A stretch of 64,000 nucleotides of DNA from Corynebacterium frankenforstense DSM 45800 (lineage in GTDB: Bacteria; Actinomycetota; Actinomycetes; Mycobacteriales; Mycobacteriaceae): assembly GCF_001941485.1 (NCBI RefSeq), contig NZ_CP009247.1:2170001-2234000 (forward strand), written 5' to 3'. The translations under genes were made by a program, and so were the position numbers. Numbering within the stretch: position 1 is the stretch's first letter; the number at the start of each line of letters is the position of its first letter. The notes beneath the pieces are model-generated. The model searched no databases. It was given only the letters and a program-made list of their open reading frames with translations, and was not told the DNA's origin. Shown here piece by piece: positions 43,014 through 49,953 of this stretch.

Positions 43014-43047
43014 GACGCCCGCGCACCTCACCCGGTGTGCGGGCGTC
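43014..43047 (+). terminator. Hairpin between cysK and cysE
   Basis: GACGCCCGC (43014-43022) pairs with GCGGGCGTC (43039-43047); interior GCACC/GGTGT continues the stem. No U-tract follows, so termination may be partial. Confidence 0.5.
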
Positions 43048-43109
43048 GCCGTCTGCGCGGGGAGGGCGAAGCGCCGCTGGCCGCGGCGCACCGTTGTTAT
43101 CATTGCGAT

Positions 43110-43694
43110 ATGAGTGTCGTGTCCATGATCATCGAGGACCTGAAGAACGCCCGCGAGCACGATCCGGCCGCGCGCGGCGACGTCGAGAACGCCCTGGTCT
43201 ACTCGGGTCTGCACGCGATCTGGTCGCACCGCGTCTCCCACTGGCTGTGGGTGCGCGGAGCCAAGGGCCCGGCGCGCATCCTGGCGCAGCTCAACCGCTT
43301 CTTCACCGGCATCGAGATCCACCCCGGCGCGACGATCGGCCGGCGCTTCTTCATCGACCACGGCATGGGCATCGTCATCGGCGAGACCGCCGAGATCGGC
43401 GACGGCGTCATGCTCTACCACGGCGTGACCCTGGGCGGGCAGGTGCTCACCCAGACCAAGCGCCACCCCACCGTCGAGGACGACGTGGTCATCGGCGCCG
43501 GCGCAAAGGTGCTCGGCCCCATCACCATCGGCAAGGGCTCCGCGGTGGGCGCCAACGCCGTGGTGACCAAGGACGTGCCCGCCAACTGCATCGCCGTCGG
43601 CATCCCGGCGCAGTGCCGCCCGCGCGGCCGCGACGAGCGCCGCCACCTGGTCGACCCGGACTACTACGTCTCCCGCGGGGCCTACGAGATCTAG
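43110..43694 (+). CDS. cysE: Serine O-acetyltransferase
   Basis: 194 residues, the short bacterial form. Acetylates serine to O-acetylserine for CysK. Left-handed beta-helix hexapeptide repeats: [44 protein letters not shown] (catalytic Asp-His pair in IDHGMG) and [40 protein letters not shown]-terminus ends in Ile (RGAYEI), the residue that inserts into CysK. TATCAT at 43098-43103 lies 6 nt before the ATG (leaderless); the longer frame is not supported. Confidence 0.96.
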   Translation: MSVVSMIIEDLKNAREHDPAARGDVENALVYSGLHAIWSHRVSHWLWVRGAKGPARILAQLNRFFTGIEIHPGATIGRRFFIDHGMGIVIGETAEIGDGVMLYHGVTLGGQVLTQTKRHPTVEDDVVIGAGAKVLGPITIGKGSAVGANAVVTKDVPANCIAVGIPAQCRPRGRDERRHLVDPDYYVSRGAYEI

Positions 43695-43781
43695 CGGGAT
43701 CCGGCGCCCGGTCGAGTCGGTCTGGGGCTTCGCCGCGGCGCGGCTCGGGGCGGGACCGACGCCCGCAGGTCGGCGCGCCGG

Positions 43782-45788
43782 TCAGTCCGCCGTCACCGGA
43801 CGGCGCCGCTCGGGGGCGGGCAGGAACGCCGTGGCGCTGGTCGCCAGGAAGACCACGCCGAAGAGCACCCACAGACCCGGCGGCAGGTACGGCATGAACG
43901 CACCCGGCCGCCCGGTCACTGCGACGTGGACGACGAGCGTGTACCAGAGCCCGCAGAGCACCGCCGTCAGCGCCGCGGCCAGGTAGGGGAAGAGGATCGC
44001 CCAGAACTGGGCGTGCCGCAGGCTGAGCCGGGTGCGCCCGAGCAGCCACAGCGGGGCGAAGAACCAGTGCATCCGCGCCCGCTTGCCCATCACCGCCACG
44101 GCCAGCACCAGGCAGATCGCCAGCAGCGTGTAGGCGGCGGTGGGGATGAACCCGGCCGTGCCGTCGCCGTGCGGGCCGTACATGATCTGGCTGTCCATGT
44201 CGACGTGCCGGGCCCACTCGTCGGCCGGCTCAACCCGCAGGCCCCCGAGGTCCCGACCGCCGGGGGCGGAAAGATCCCCGTCCCCGGACTCGCCCCGCCC
44301 GTCGAGGGCGGCGGCGTCGAGGACGGGCAGACCCCAGTCCGGGTTGACCGGCGGGTCGTCGGAGAGCCCGGAGAAGGGCACCATGAAGCCCGGGTAGAAC
44401 GGGCTGCCGCTCTCCGCGGGCCCACCCTGGGCCTGCTCCTCCTGCACGGCACCCTCCGGGGCCTGCTGCCCCGGGATCTGCTGCTCCTGCGCGGCGTCCT
44501 CCGGCGCCTGCTCCTCCTGGCCGGCGTTCTCCGGAGCCTGCTCGTCTTGCACGGCGCCCTCCGGCGTCCCGAACGTCCAGCCGACGTTGAGGACCTCCAC
44601 GAGGACCCGCGGGTCGGAGCCGGCCAGCGAGTAGTCCGAGGCACGCTCCCGGGGAACGGAGGTCTCCCCCTCCGACTCGTAGGCCGAGGGCTGCCAGTAG
44701 ACCACGCCCAGGCAGTCGTCCCCGAGCTCGCCGCAGACCTCCTCGGCCCGCGCCGGCTCGAGCAGCCGGTGGTCGCCGTCGACGACCACCGGGGCGTCGG
44801 AGAACTTCTCCGCAGCGGCGTGGTCGGCGGCCCACAGCGCCGCCTGCGCCCCGGTGAACCCGGCCAGCGGGATGGCCACCAGTGCCGTGGCCAACCCGAC
44901 CCGCGACATCGTCCCGACGCGCTCCGCGGAGCGGATGCCCACCGCCGGCGAGGACCAGCCGCCGATGCGCCGCAACCCGCCGGAGACCACCCGGGCGAGG
45001 AACCGTCCGACGGGCCCGGCCAGGGTGGCCGCGAGGAACGGCAGGGTGAACACCAGCACCAGGACCACCCACCCCGGCGGCTCGGTGAGCATGCACCACA
45101 CTCCGGCGACGATGTTCACGCCCGCCAACGTCCACCCCGCGAGCGTCGTCAAGCTCCACGAGCGCGTACGGGACTCTCCCGCACCCGCGTCCTCGCGCGC
45201 CAGCGTCTTGTCGACGCGGACCGTGCCCACGCCGAGCAGGTACAGCAGGACGATGACGATCGCCGAGCTCCAGGCGACGTCCAGCGGCGAGCCCCACGTG
45301 TGCGGCAGCTCCTTGTTCAGCCCGAGGAGGATGACGCGGAAGAGCGGGGTGGCCAGGAGCCGCCCGAGCACGACGGCGGAGGCGGTGCCCAGCACCGCGA
45401 GCAGGAGGCCCTGGACCATCAGGCGACGTCGGAAGAACGCGCCGGTCACCCCGAGGTTGCGCAGGGCGTCGATGGTGGGCCGGTGGTCGGAGACGAAGTT
45501 GCGGTGCGCCAGGCGGATGCCGGCGACGGCCGGGACGACGGCGATCAGGCTCATGTTGGTCACGCCGGCCTTGAAGTCCGGGCTGCCGCCGGTGGAGAAG
45601 GCGACGTAGAGGATCGTGCCGACGAGCGTGCCGATCACGACCGCGGCGAGCACGATGCCGCCGATGTAGGGCCCCGCCGTGGTGGCCAGCTCGTGGCGGT
45701 AGGCGGCGCGGGGCGTGGTCGGGCGGGCCGGGCGTGGGGTCTTCGGGCTTGGGTCCTCACGGTCCAGGGGCGTGGTCGCGGTGCTCAC
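43782..45788 (-). CDS. FtsX-type ABC permease with Gln/Glu/Pro repeat insert
   Basis: 668 residues from a GTG start. About ten helices: pairs near 35-85 and 105-175 (VIVLLYLLGVGTVRV), 215-280, then C-terminal helices (LLAICLVLAVAVMG, ILFPYLAAALTAVL, LWVLFGVVFLA). The outer domain between carries a low-complexity insert around residues 420-465 built from repeats of QEEQAPE(N/D)A type. FtsX-like RLAHRNFVSDHRPTIDALRNLGVTGAFFRRRLMVQGLLLAVLG supports the family. The ATPase gene ends 3 nt upstream. Substrate unknown. Confidence 0.85.
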   Translation of the reverse strand: MSTATTPLDREDPSPKTPRPARPTTPRAAYRHELATTAGPYIGGIVLAAVVIGTLVGTILYVAFSTGGSPDFKAGVTNMSLIAVVPAVAGIRLAHRNFVSDHRPTIDALRNLGVTGAFFRRRLMVQGLLLAVLGTASAVVLGRLLATPLFRVILLGLNKELPHTWGSPLDVAWSSAIVIVLLYLLGVGTVRVDKTLAREDAGAGESRTRSWSLTTLAGWTLAGVNIVAGVWCMLTEPPGWVVLVLVFTLPFLAATLAGPVGRFLARVVSGGLRRIGGWSSPAVGIRSAERVGTMSRVGLATALVAIPLAGFTGAQAALWAADHAAAEKFSDAPVVVDGDHRLLEPARAEEVCGELGDDCLGVVYWQPSAYESEGETSVPRERASDYSLAGSDPRVLVEVLNVGWTFGTPEGAVQDEQAPENAGQEEQAPEDAAQEQQIPGQQAPEGAVQEEQAQGGPAESGSPFYPGFMVPFSGLSDDPPVNPDWGLPVLDAAALDGRGESGDGDLSAPGGRDLGGLRVEPADEWARHVDMDSQIMYGPHGDGTAGFIPTAAYTLLAICLVLAVAVMGKRARMHWFFAPLWLLGRTRLSLRHAQFWAILFPYLAAALTAVLCGLWYTLVVHVAVTGRPGAFMPYLPPGLWVLFGVVFLATSATAFLPAPERRRPVTAD

Positions 45789-45791
45789 CGG

Positions 45792-46430
45792 TCACTCCCC
45801 CATCTCGAGGAGCGTGCTGGCGCGGCCGCCGAAGAGCTCGCGGTGCGAGCAGTAGACGACCGTCGCCCCGGTCTCGACGGCCTCGCGCAGGAGGTCCTCG
45901 ACGACGGCGACGTTGGCGTCGTCGAGCGCGCTGACGGGCTCGTCCATGAGGACCAGCTCCGGCCGGGAGCACAGGGCCTGGGCGACGGCGGCGCGTTGCC
46001 GCTGGCCGCCGGAGAGCTCCTCGGGGAGGGCCTCGGCGAAGGGCGCCATGCCGAGGCGCTCGAGGAGCCGCGCGCGGCCGGCGTGGTCGAGGCCGCGGCC
46101 GGCAACGTTGACCGCGAGCTCGAGGTTCTCCGCGCAGGTCAGACTGGCCAAGAGCGTCGGGGCCTGCGGGGCGTAGCCGACGTGGCGGGCGCGCCACCGG
46201 GCGGCCTTGTTCGGGGAGCCGGCGGCCAGGCGCCTGCCGTCGACGAGCACCCTGCCCGAGGTCGGCGCGCGCAGCCCGGCGAGCAGGTCGAGCACCGTCG
46301 ACTTGCCGCTGCCGGAGGGGCCGCGGACCTCGTGCAGGCCCGGCCCGGAGAGGGTCAGGGAGACGTCCTCGAGAATGGGACGCGAGTACCTGGAGTACTG
46401 AAAAGATACGTCTTCCCAGCTCAGCTGCAT
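45792..46430 (-). CDS. ABC transporter ATP-binding protein, partner of FtsX-type permease
   Basis: 212 residues starting MQLSWEDVSFQYSRYS. Walker A VRGPSGSGKSTVLDLLAGL (~37), Q-loop GYAPQAPTLL, signature LSGGQRQRAAVAQALCSRPEL, Walker B VLMDEPVSALDD, H-loop VYCSHRELF. The open frame reaches 32 codons further, but those residues look non-coding; no clear ribosome site distinguishes the two. Three bases separate it from the permease, so they form an operon. Confidence 0.9.
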   Translation of the reverse strand: MQLSWEDVSFQYSRYSRPILEDVSLTLSGPGLHEVRGPSGSGKSTVLDLLAGLRAPTSGRVLVDGRRLAAGSPNKAARWRARHVGYAPQAPTLLASLTCAENLELAVNVAGRGLDHAGRARLLERLGMAPFAEALPEELSGGQRQRAAVAQALCSRPELVLMDEPVSALDDANVAVVEDLLREAVETGATVVYCSHRELFGGRASTLLEMGE

Positions 46431-46604
46431 GGCCGAACCACATTTCCGGTCGATGGGGCAGGAGGCGCGGACGGCCCCCTGCTTCTTGCCGTATCCATGA
46501 GTAACGTCGCCCCCCCGCAGCGTCAAGGCGGTTCGGTGGGGACGTGCAAGAGTTCGGCGGGAGTTTACGTGTGGGTCACGGGGTGTTCGCTCCGCACGAG
46601 ACGC

Positions 46605-46886
46605 TCAGGCGACCAGGTCGCTCTGGTCCGGGTTCTTCTCGATGAACCGCTCGACCGCTGAGCAGCTCGGGATGATCTTCTTGCCCGCGGCGCGGACCTC
46701 GCCCAGAGCGTGGGCGATCAGCTTGCCCGAGAGACCGCGGCCGCGGAAGGCCGGGTCGATGACGGTGTGGTGGAAGTCGAGGACACCGTCGGTGGTCTCG
46801 GCGTACTCGGCGAAGCCGGCGGGCTCGCCGTCGACGGTGACGGTGTAGCGGGTGTTGGCGGCGTCGTGCGCGAATTCTTCAGCCAT
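46605..46886 (-). CDS. Small GNAT-fold N-acetyltransferase (NATD1/YjdJ type)
   Basis: 93 residues starting MAEEFAHDAANTRY. Acetyl-CoA-binding motif FRGRGLSGKLIAHALGEVRAAG (R/Q-x-x-G-x-G/A) with TVIDPAFRGRGL before it, and the conserved IIPSCSAVERFIEKNP end. This single-domain type is close to human NATD1; substrates are unknown. TAGAGT (minus strand, 46893-46898) lies 6 nt before the ATG, so it is leaderless, favouring this start over a GTG two codons earlier. Confidence 0.9.
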   Translation of the reverse strand: MAEEFAHDAANTRYTVTVDGEPAGFAEYAETTDGVLDFHHTVIDPAFRGRGLSGKLIAHALGEVRAAGKKIIPSCSAVERFIEKNPDQSDLVA

Positions 46887-46987
46887 GCCCACACTCTAGG
46901 GGCGCGGGAGTGGCGAGCGCAGGGGTTCGCGGAATGGGACCGGTGTTTGACCGCGGCGGGCCGGGGATCGGTCACCGCCCTGCGTCC

Positions 46988-47039
46988 GTTGCATGTGCAG
47001 GCACGCAAATGACTTTTTTGGACGCCTGGCACATGCAAC
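46988..47039. repeat. Long imperfect palindrome with T6 in loop
   Basis: GTTGCATGTGCAGGC (46988-47002) pairs with GCCTGGCACATGCAAC (47024-47039) over 15 bp with one bulged G; the 21-nt loop contains TTTTTT. Lies in a gene-free region 100 bp from the acetyltransferase promoter. Could be an extragenic palindromic repeat, a small RNA or an operator; nothing else supports any one. Confidence 0.6.
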
Positions 47040-47120
47040 CGCGGGGTGAAGAGTGGGCCGGAACGGGTCGATACGGCGACGGCCCCGGCTTGGCCCGCAG
47101 AATGCGGAGGGACGCTGGCC

Positions 47121-47221
47121 GGTTTTACCGACCGCCGGGCGGTAATCGCGTTTTGGAGCCGGCAGAACCCCAGGTCAGCAGATCGGCTGAAATCGCTTAC
47201 CGACGCGAGGTCGGTAAAACC
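47121..47221. repeat. ~100-bp inverted-repeat element, copy 1
   Basis: Perfect 13-bp terminal inverted repeats GGTTTTACCGACC (47121-47133) and GGTCGGTAAAACC (47209-47221). Each end is itself a small hairpin (TTACCGACCGCC/GGCGGTAA and TTACCGAC/GTCGGTAA). A diverged copy lies at 49303-49404, sharing GGTAATCGCGTTT and CAGGTCAGC in the interior. No coding capacity; no clear target-site duplication seen. Confidence 0.75.
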
Positions 47222-47222
47222 C

Positions 47223-47355
47223 TCGACGCAGAGCCCGTCCACCCCGGAAACACCGCTCCCCGCCCTGGAAACACCACTGCCCACCCCGGAAGCGTCGTGG
47301 TCCCACCCCCGGAAACGCCGCGATCCCCGGCCCGGTTACCCGGGACGGGGATCGT
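47223..47355. repeat. CCCCGGAAAC tandem block and hairpin downstream of tRNA-Phe
   Basis: About four imperfect units of ~22-24 bp (CACCCCGGAAACACC, CCCTGGAAACACC, CCCCGGAAGCGTC, CCCCCGGAAACGCC) from 47238 to 47319. Then CGATCCCCG...CCCGG (47321-47335) pairs with CCGGG...CGGGGATCG (47340-47355), a 15-bp stem with one mismatch that probably ends tRNA-Phe/Asp transcription on the minus strand, although the U-tract is weak. Confidence 0.55.
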
Positions 47356-47362
47356 GTTGCGG

Positions 47363-47435
47363 TGGCCAGAGACAGGATCGAACTGTCGACCTTCCACTTT
47401 TCAGGCGGACGCTCTACCGACTGAGCTATCTGGCC
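47363..47435 (-). tRNA. tRNA-Phe (GAA anticodon)
   Basis: 73 nt; minus strand GGCCAGATAGCTCAGTCGG, anticodon loop CTGAAAA, T-arm GACAGTTCGATCCTGTC, discriminator A. CCA not encoded. Downstream of tRNA-Asp by 27 bp. Confidence 0.96.
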
Positions 47436-47462
47436 AGAGAAGTTGCCTTCCGGCCTTCTCGG

Positions 47463-47536
47463 CGACCCTGAAGGGACTTGAACCCTCGACCTCCGCCGTG
47501 ACAGGGCGGCGCGCTAACCAACTGCGCCACAGGGCC
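47463..47536 (-). tRNA. tRNA-Asp (GTC anticodon), copy 1
   Basis: 74 nt; minus strand GGCCCTGTGGCGCAGTTGG, anticodon loop CTGTCAC, acceptor end CAGGGTCG. Same sequence as the second tRNA-Asp 385 bp upstream. Confidence 0.96.
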
Positions 47537-47878
47537 TCGAAATGAAGCGGTACCGTTAACCCGACCGGGCTGTGCGGTACGGGTCGTTACTTTACACAGA
47601 ACCCAGATACCCAACAAATCAGCTGTTCACCGCATATTTTCGCGAGTCTCAAAAAGCCCGTTTCGCTCCCCTCCCGCGGGCGCGCGGAATACTGTCTCCC
47701 AGCCGTCACCGGACCGCTGCCCGACCCTCCCCGCCGAGCTCTTCCCGGCCCTCCCCGACAAGCCCGTGCCAACCCTCCCCTCGGAGCCCGTCCCGGCCGG
47801 TCGTCGGCATGGCCGTCGGCGGCCTTCCGTGGGGGAAAGTTGCAACGCCCCTCTGAAGCTAAGAGCACGCCCGAACAC
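47537..47878. other. Gene-free spacer between the two tRNA-Asp genes
   Basis: 342 bp. A pyrimidine-rich segment on the plus strand (47700-47805) holds imperfect ~24-bp repeats around CCCTCCCCG. The tRNA-Asp/Phe promoter should lie near 47560-47600. No gene seen. Confidence 0.5.
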
Positions 47879-47914
47879 AAAAAGGCGCCGCCCGGGTTGA
47901 ACCGGACGGCGCCT
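47879..47914 (-). terminator. Terminator of the tRNA-Glu/tRNA-Asp unit
   Basis: AGGCGCCG (47883-47890) pairs with CGGCGCCT (47907-47914), extended by CCGG/CCGG; minus-strand tail TTTTTG. Just downstream of the second tRNA-Asp. Confidence 0.85.
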
Positions 47915-47920
47915 CGTCGG

Positions 47921-47994
47921 CGACCCTGAAGGGACTTGAACCCTCGACCTCCGCCGTGACAGGGCGGCGCGCTAACCAACTGCGCCACAGGGCC
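47921..47994 (-). tRNA. tRNA-Asp (GTC anticodon), copy 2
   Basis: 74 nt, identical to the other tRNA-Asp in the window. Follows tRNA-Glu by 34 bp and is followed by a strong terminator. Confidence 0.96.
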
Positions 47995-48028
47995 ATGTTC
48001 TGTTGTGGGAAACCCCGGGGGACTTCCG

Positions 48029-48101
48029 TACCCCCAACGGGATTCGAACCCGTGCCGCCGCCGTGAAAGGGCGGTGTCCTAGGCCGCTAGACGATGGGGG
48101 C
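48029..48101 (-). tRNA. tRNA-Glu (TTC anticodon)
   Basis: 73 nt; minus strand GCCCCCATCGTCTAGCGGCC, anticodon loop CTTTCAC, acceptor end TGGGGGTA. First gene of the Glu-Asp unit. Confidence 0.96.
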
Positions 48102-48263
48102 GTCCGACCACGCTCGCACGGGGCCAGCCCGTAGAAATATACGCGATCGGACCATAACCGCCCAAATCGTCGCCCACCCGCACCGCGCGAGGTACCGCAC
48201 CGGGCGTCGGGCGGGACGTCGTCAAGCGGCGCACTCCCCGACCCCGGGGGTAGAATCTCCTGC

Positions 48264-48617
48264 ATGAGTGCCCCTGTCGACCACTGTTGCGGCGGCTCCG
48301 GGACCCCGGGCGATCCGGCGGACGCGGAGCACGCCACGCACGGCTACAGCAGCGACCGCGCCGCCTATCTGCGCCGGCTCAAGCGCATCGAGGGTCAGGT
48401 GCGCGGCATCCAGCGCATGATCGAGGAGGACGTCTACTGCATCGACGTCGTCACCCAGATCAGCGCGGCGACCTCGGCGCTGCAGAACGTCTCGGTCACG
48501 CTGATGGACGACCACCTGCGCCACTGCGTGGCCAACGCGATCGACAGCGACGACGGCTCGGGCGACGAGAAGATCACCGAGGCGATGAAGGCCATCAAGC
48601 GGATGGTCAAGTCCTGA
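48264..48617 (+). CDS. csoR: Metal-sensing repressor of the CsoR/DUF156 family
   Basis: 117 residues. All-alpha repressor: KRIEGQVRGIQRMIEEDVYCIDVVTQISAATSALQNVSVTLMDDHLRHCV shows the Cys (x) His-x-x-x-Cys set (V-Y-C, D-H-L-R-H-C) that binds Cu(I) in CsoR. The N-terminus has an extra metal-prone HCCGG stretch. A copper role is favoured by the ligand set, but formaldehyde- or nickel-type relatives share the fold and no copper exporter is adjacent. TAGAAT at 48251-48256 is 7 nt before the ATG (leaderless). Overlaps the next gene by 4 nt. Confidence 0.88.
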   Translation: MSAPVDHCCGGSGTPGDPADAEHATHGYSSDRAAYLRRLKRIEGQVRGIQRMIEEDVYCIDVVTQISAATSALQNVSVTLMDDHLRHCVANAIDSDDGSGDEKITEAMKAIKRMVKS

Positions 48618-49141
48618 GCGGGCCCGACTGGTTCGACGTCGACTGGAGCGCGCGCTTCGCCGTCGGTGGCCCGCGCCCCACGACCGGGCTGCAGGGCATC
48701 TGCCTGCACACCACGGAGACGCCGGCGAGCGGCTCCGTGTACGCCGTCGCGCGGCATCAGTTGCGCGTGCGGGACGGCAGCTACCACGTGCTTGTCGACG
48801 CCGCGGGGCGACGGATGCGCGCGAACACGGACGACTGGTGCACGTGGTCCACGGGGAACCTGGGCAACCGGGTCCTGCTGCACCTCGCGTTCGTCGCCGA
48901 GGCGTGCTGGTCCCGTGAGGAGTGGCTCGCTCAGCCTGCGTTGCTCGCCGCCGGCGCGGACGTGACGGCGCACTGGTGCGCGCGCTACGGCATCCCGGCG
49001 CGCCAGGCGACGGTCGCGGAGCTGCCGGGGATCACGACGCACGACGCCACGCGCGTGTGGGGCGGCACCGACCACACCGACCCGGGCGAGGGTTTCCCGT
49101 GGGCGGAGTTCCTGGCGGAGGTGCGCACGAGGCTCGGGTGA
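48614..49141 (+). CDS. N-acetylmuramoyl-L-alanine amidase (Amidase_2), apparent CTG start
   Basis: About 175 residues. Zn-amidase segments: GICLHTTETPAS (first zinc His), DGSYHVLVDAAG, and ITTHDATRVWGGTDHTDPGEGFPWAEFL with the second His and the H-x-D-P-G-x-x-F-P-W signature. It resembles peptidoglycan amidases, including mycobacteriophage lysins. The coding sense begins at or before residue FDVDW, but no ATG, GTG or TTG occurs in this frame near there; a CTG at 48614 overlaps the csoR stop as CTGA, mirroring the ATGA/GTGA couplings elsewhere. No signal peptide is visible. Start is therefore uncertain. Confidence 0.75.
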   Translation: MSGPDWFDVDWSARFAVGGPRPTTGLQGICLHTTETPASGSVYAVARHQLRVRDGSYHVLVDAAGRRMRANTDDWCTWSTGNLGNRVLLHLAFVAEACWSREEWLAQPALLAAGADVTAHWCARYGIPARQATVAELPGITTHDATRVWGGTDHTDPGEGFPWAEFLAEVRTRLG

Positions 49142-49228
49142 GTGGGTGGGGCTCCGGGGCCGGCTGAGCGGGCAGATTTCTCACCGGGCCTGTACCGAAT
49201 CGGCGGGTTTGCACCCCATCCCGTCGGC

Positions 49229-49301
49229 GCCGCGCGGGTTTTTACCGACTGTCCCACCCCTGCCGCGCGGGTTTTTACCGACTGTCCCACCCCTGCCGCG
49301 C
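49229..49301. repeat. 33-bp tandem repeat adjoining element copy 2
   Basis: 49229-49261 and 49262-49294 are identical 33-bp units (each holds GGGTTTTTACCGACTGTCCC); a third partial unit leads straight into the inverted-repeat element. The repeated core TTTTTACCGAC matches the element's terminal sequence, so the units look like multiplied ends. Confidence 0.8.
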
Positions 49302-49302
49302 G

Positions 49303-49404
49303 GGTTGTTACCGGACGCCGGTCGGTAATCGCGTTTCGGGGGTCGCGAAAGTGCAGGTCAGCGAGTTGGCCCACATTGCCTACCGACTCCCGGTCGGTAA
49401 AACC
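49303..49404. repeat. ~100-bp inverted-repeat element, copy 2
   Basis: Right end GGTCGGTAAAACC (49392-49404) is identical to copy 1; the left end GGTTGTTACCGGAC is degenerate. Interior blocks CGGTAATCGCGTTT and GCAGGTCAGCGA align with copy 1. Between the amidase gene and tRNA-Lys in a ~500-bp gene-free region. Confidence 0.75.
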
Positions 49405-49595
49405 GCGCAGTCCGCACCAGGAAACGGTCCTTCCGGCCTCCGTATGACCCCGGAGAGCCGGCCCCACCGGCACACAGCAGCCCGGAAGGCGGCCGCCGCT
49501 GGCCCGCACTCCTCCCCGACGCGACGGCAAGGCCCGGCCCGGCCCGGCGAAGCGATCCGGGCCCTGCCCCTCACAGATACTGCCCCCGGAACACG

Positions 49596-49635
49596 GAAAA
49601 CCCGCCGCGCCGGAACCTAGGTCCGACGCGGTGGG
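49596..49635 (-). terminator. tRNA-Lys terminator
   Basis: CCCGCCGCGCCGG (49601-49613) pairs with CCGACGCGGTGGG (49623-49635), 12 of 13 positions; minus-strand tail TTTTCC. Eight bases past the tRNA. Confidence 0.8.
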
Positions 49636-49642
49636 AAAACAG

Positions 49643-49715
49643 TGGGCCCCGTGGGGATCGAACCCACGACCTTCGGATTAAAAGTCCGCAGCTCTACCAA
49701 CTGAGCTAGAGGCCC
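49643..49715 (-). tRNA. tRNA-Lys (TTT anticodon)
   Basis: 73 nt; minus strand GGGCCTCTAGCTCAGTTGG, anticodon loop CTTTTAA, T-arm GTGGGTTCGATCCCCAC, discriminator A. CCA not encoded. Confidence 0.96.
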
Positions 49716-49953
49716 GTATCCGCCGCCAAAAGAGCGGAGTACCCGCCATAAAGCGGCAGGCCGAACGCCGGTGAAACGGCGAAGCGACACCGGTCATCCT
49801 AACGTGCAGGACAACCGGTGCCGCAATCAGCCCGCCGGTTGCGCGGGCCGCGTCCCGGCGTGCCGCCAGGCCGAGGCGACGACTGGATCCGTGCTCAGCC
49901 GAGGCCCGGCCGGCGCCGCGCCAGTGCCCGACTAACGGGGACGGCAACCGCCC

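Noticed and set aside
47121..47221. Phage or integrative-element attachment site next to tRNA genes
   Set aside because: The repeats do not match tRNA 3' ends, and no integrase or cargo lies between the two copies, which flank ordinary tRNA, csoR and amidase genes.
49229..49301. CRISPR array
   Set aside because: The 33-bp units are directly adjacent without unique spacers, only two and a part exist, and there are no cas genes in the window.
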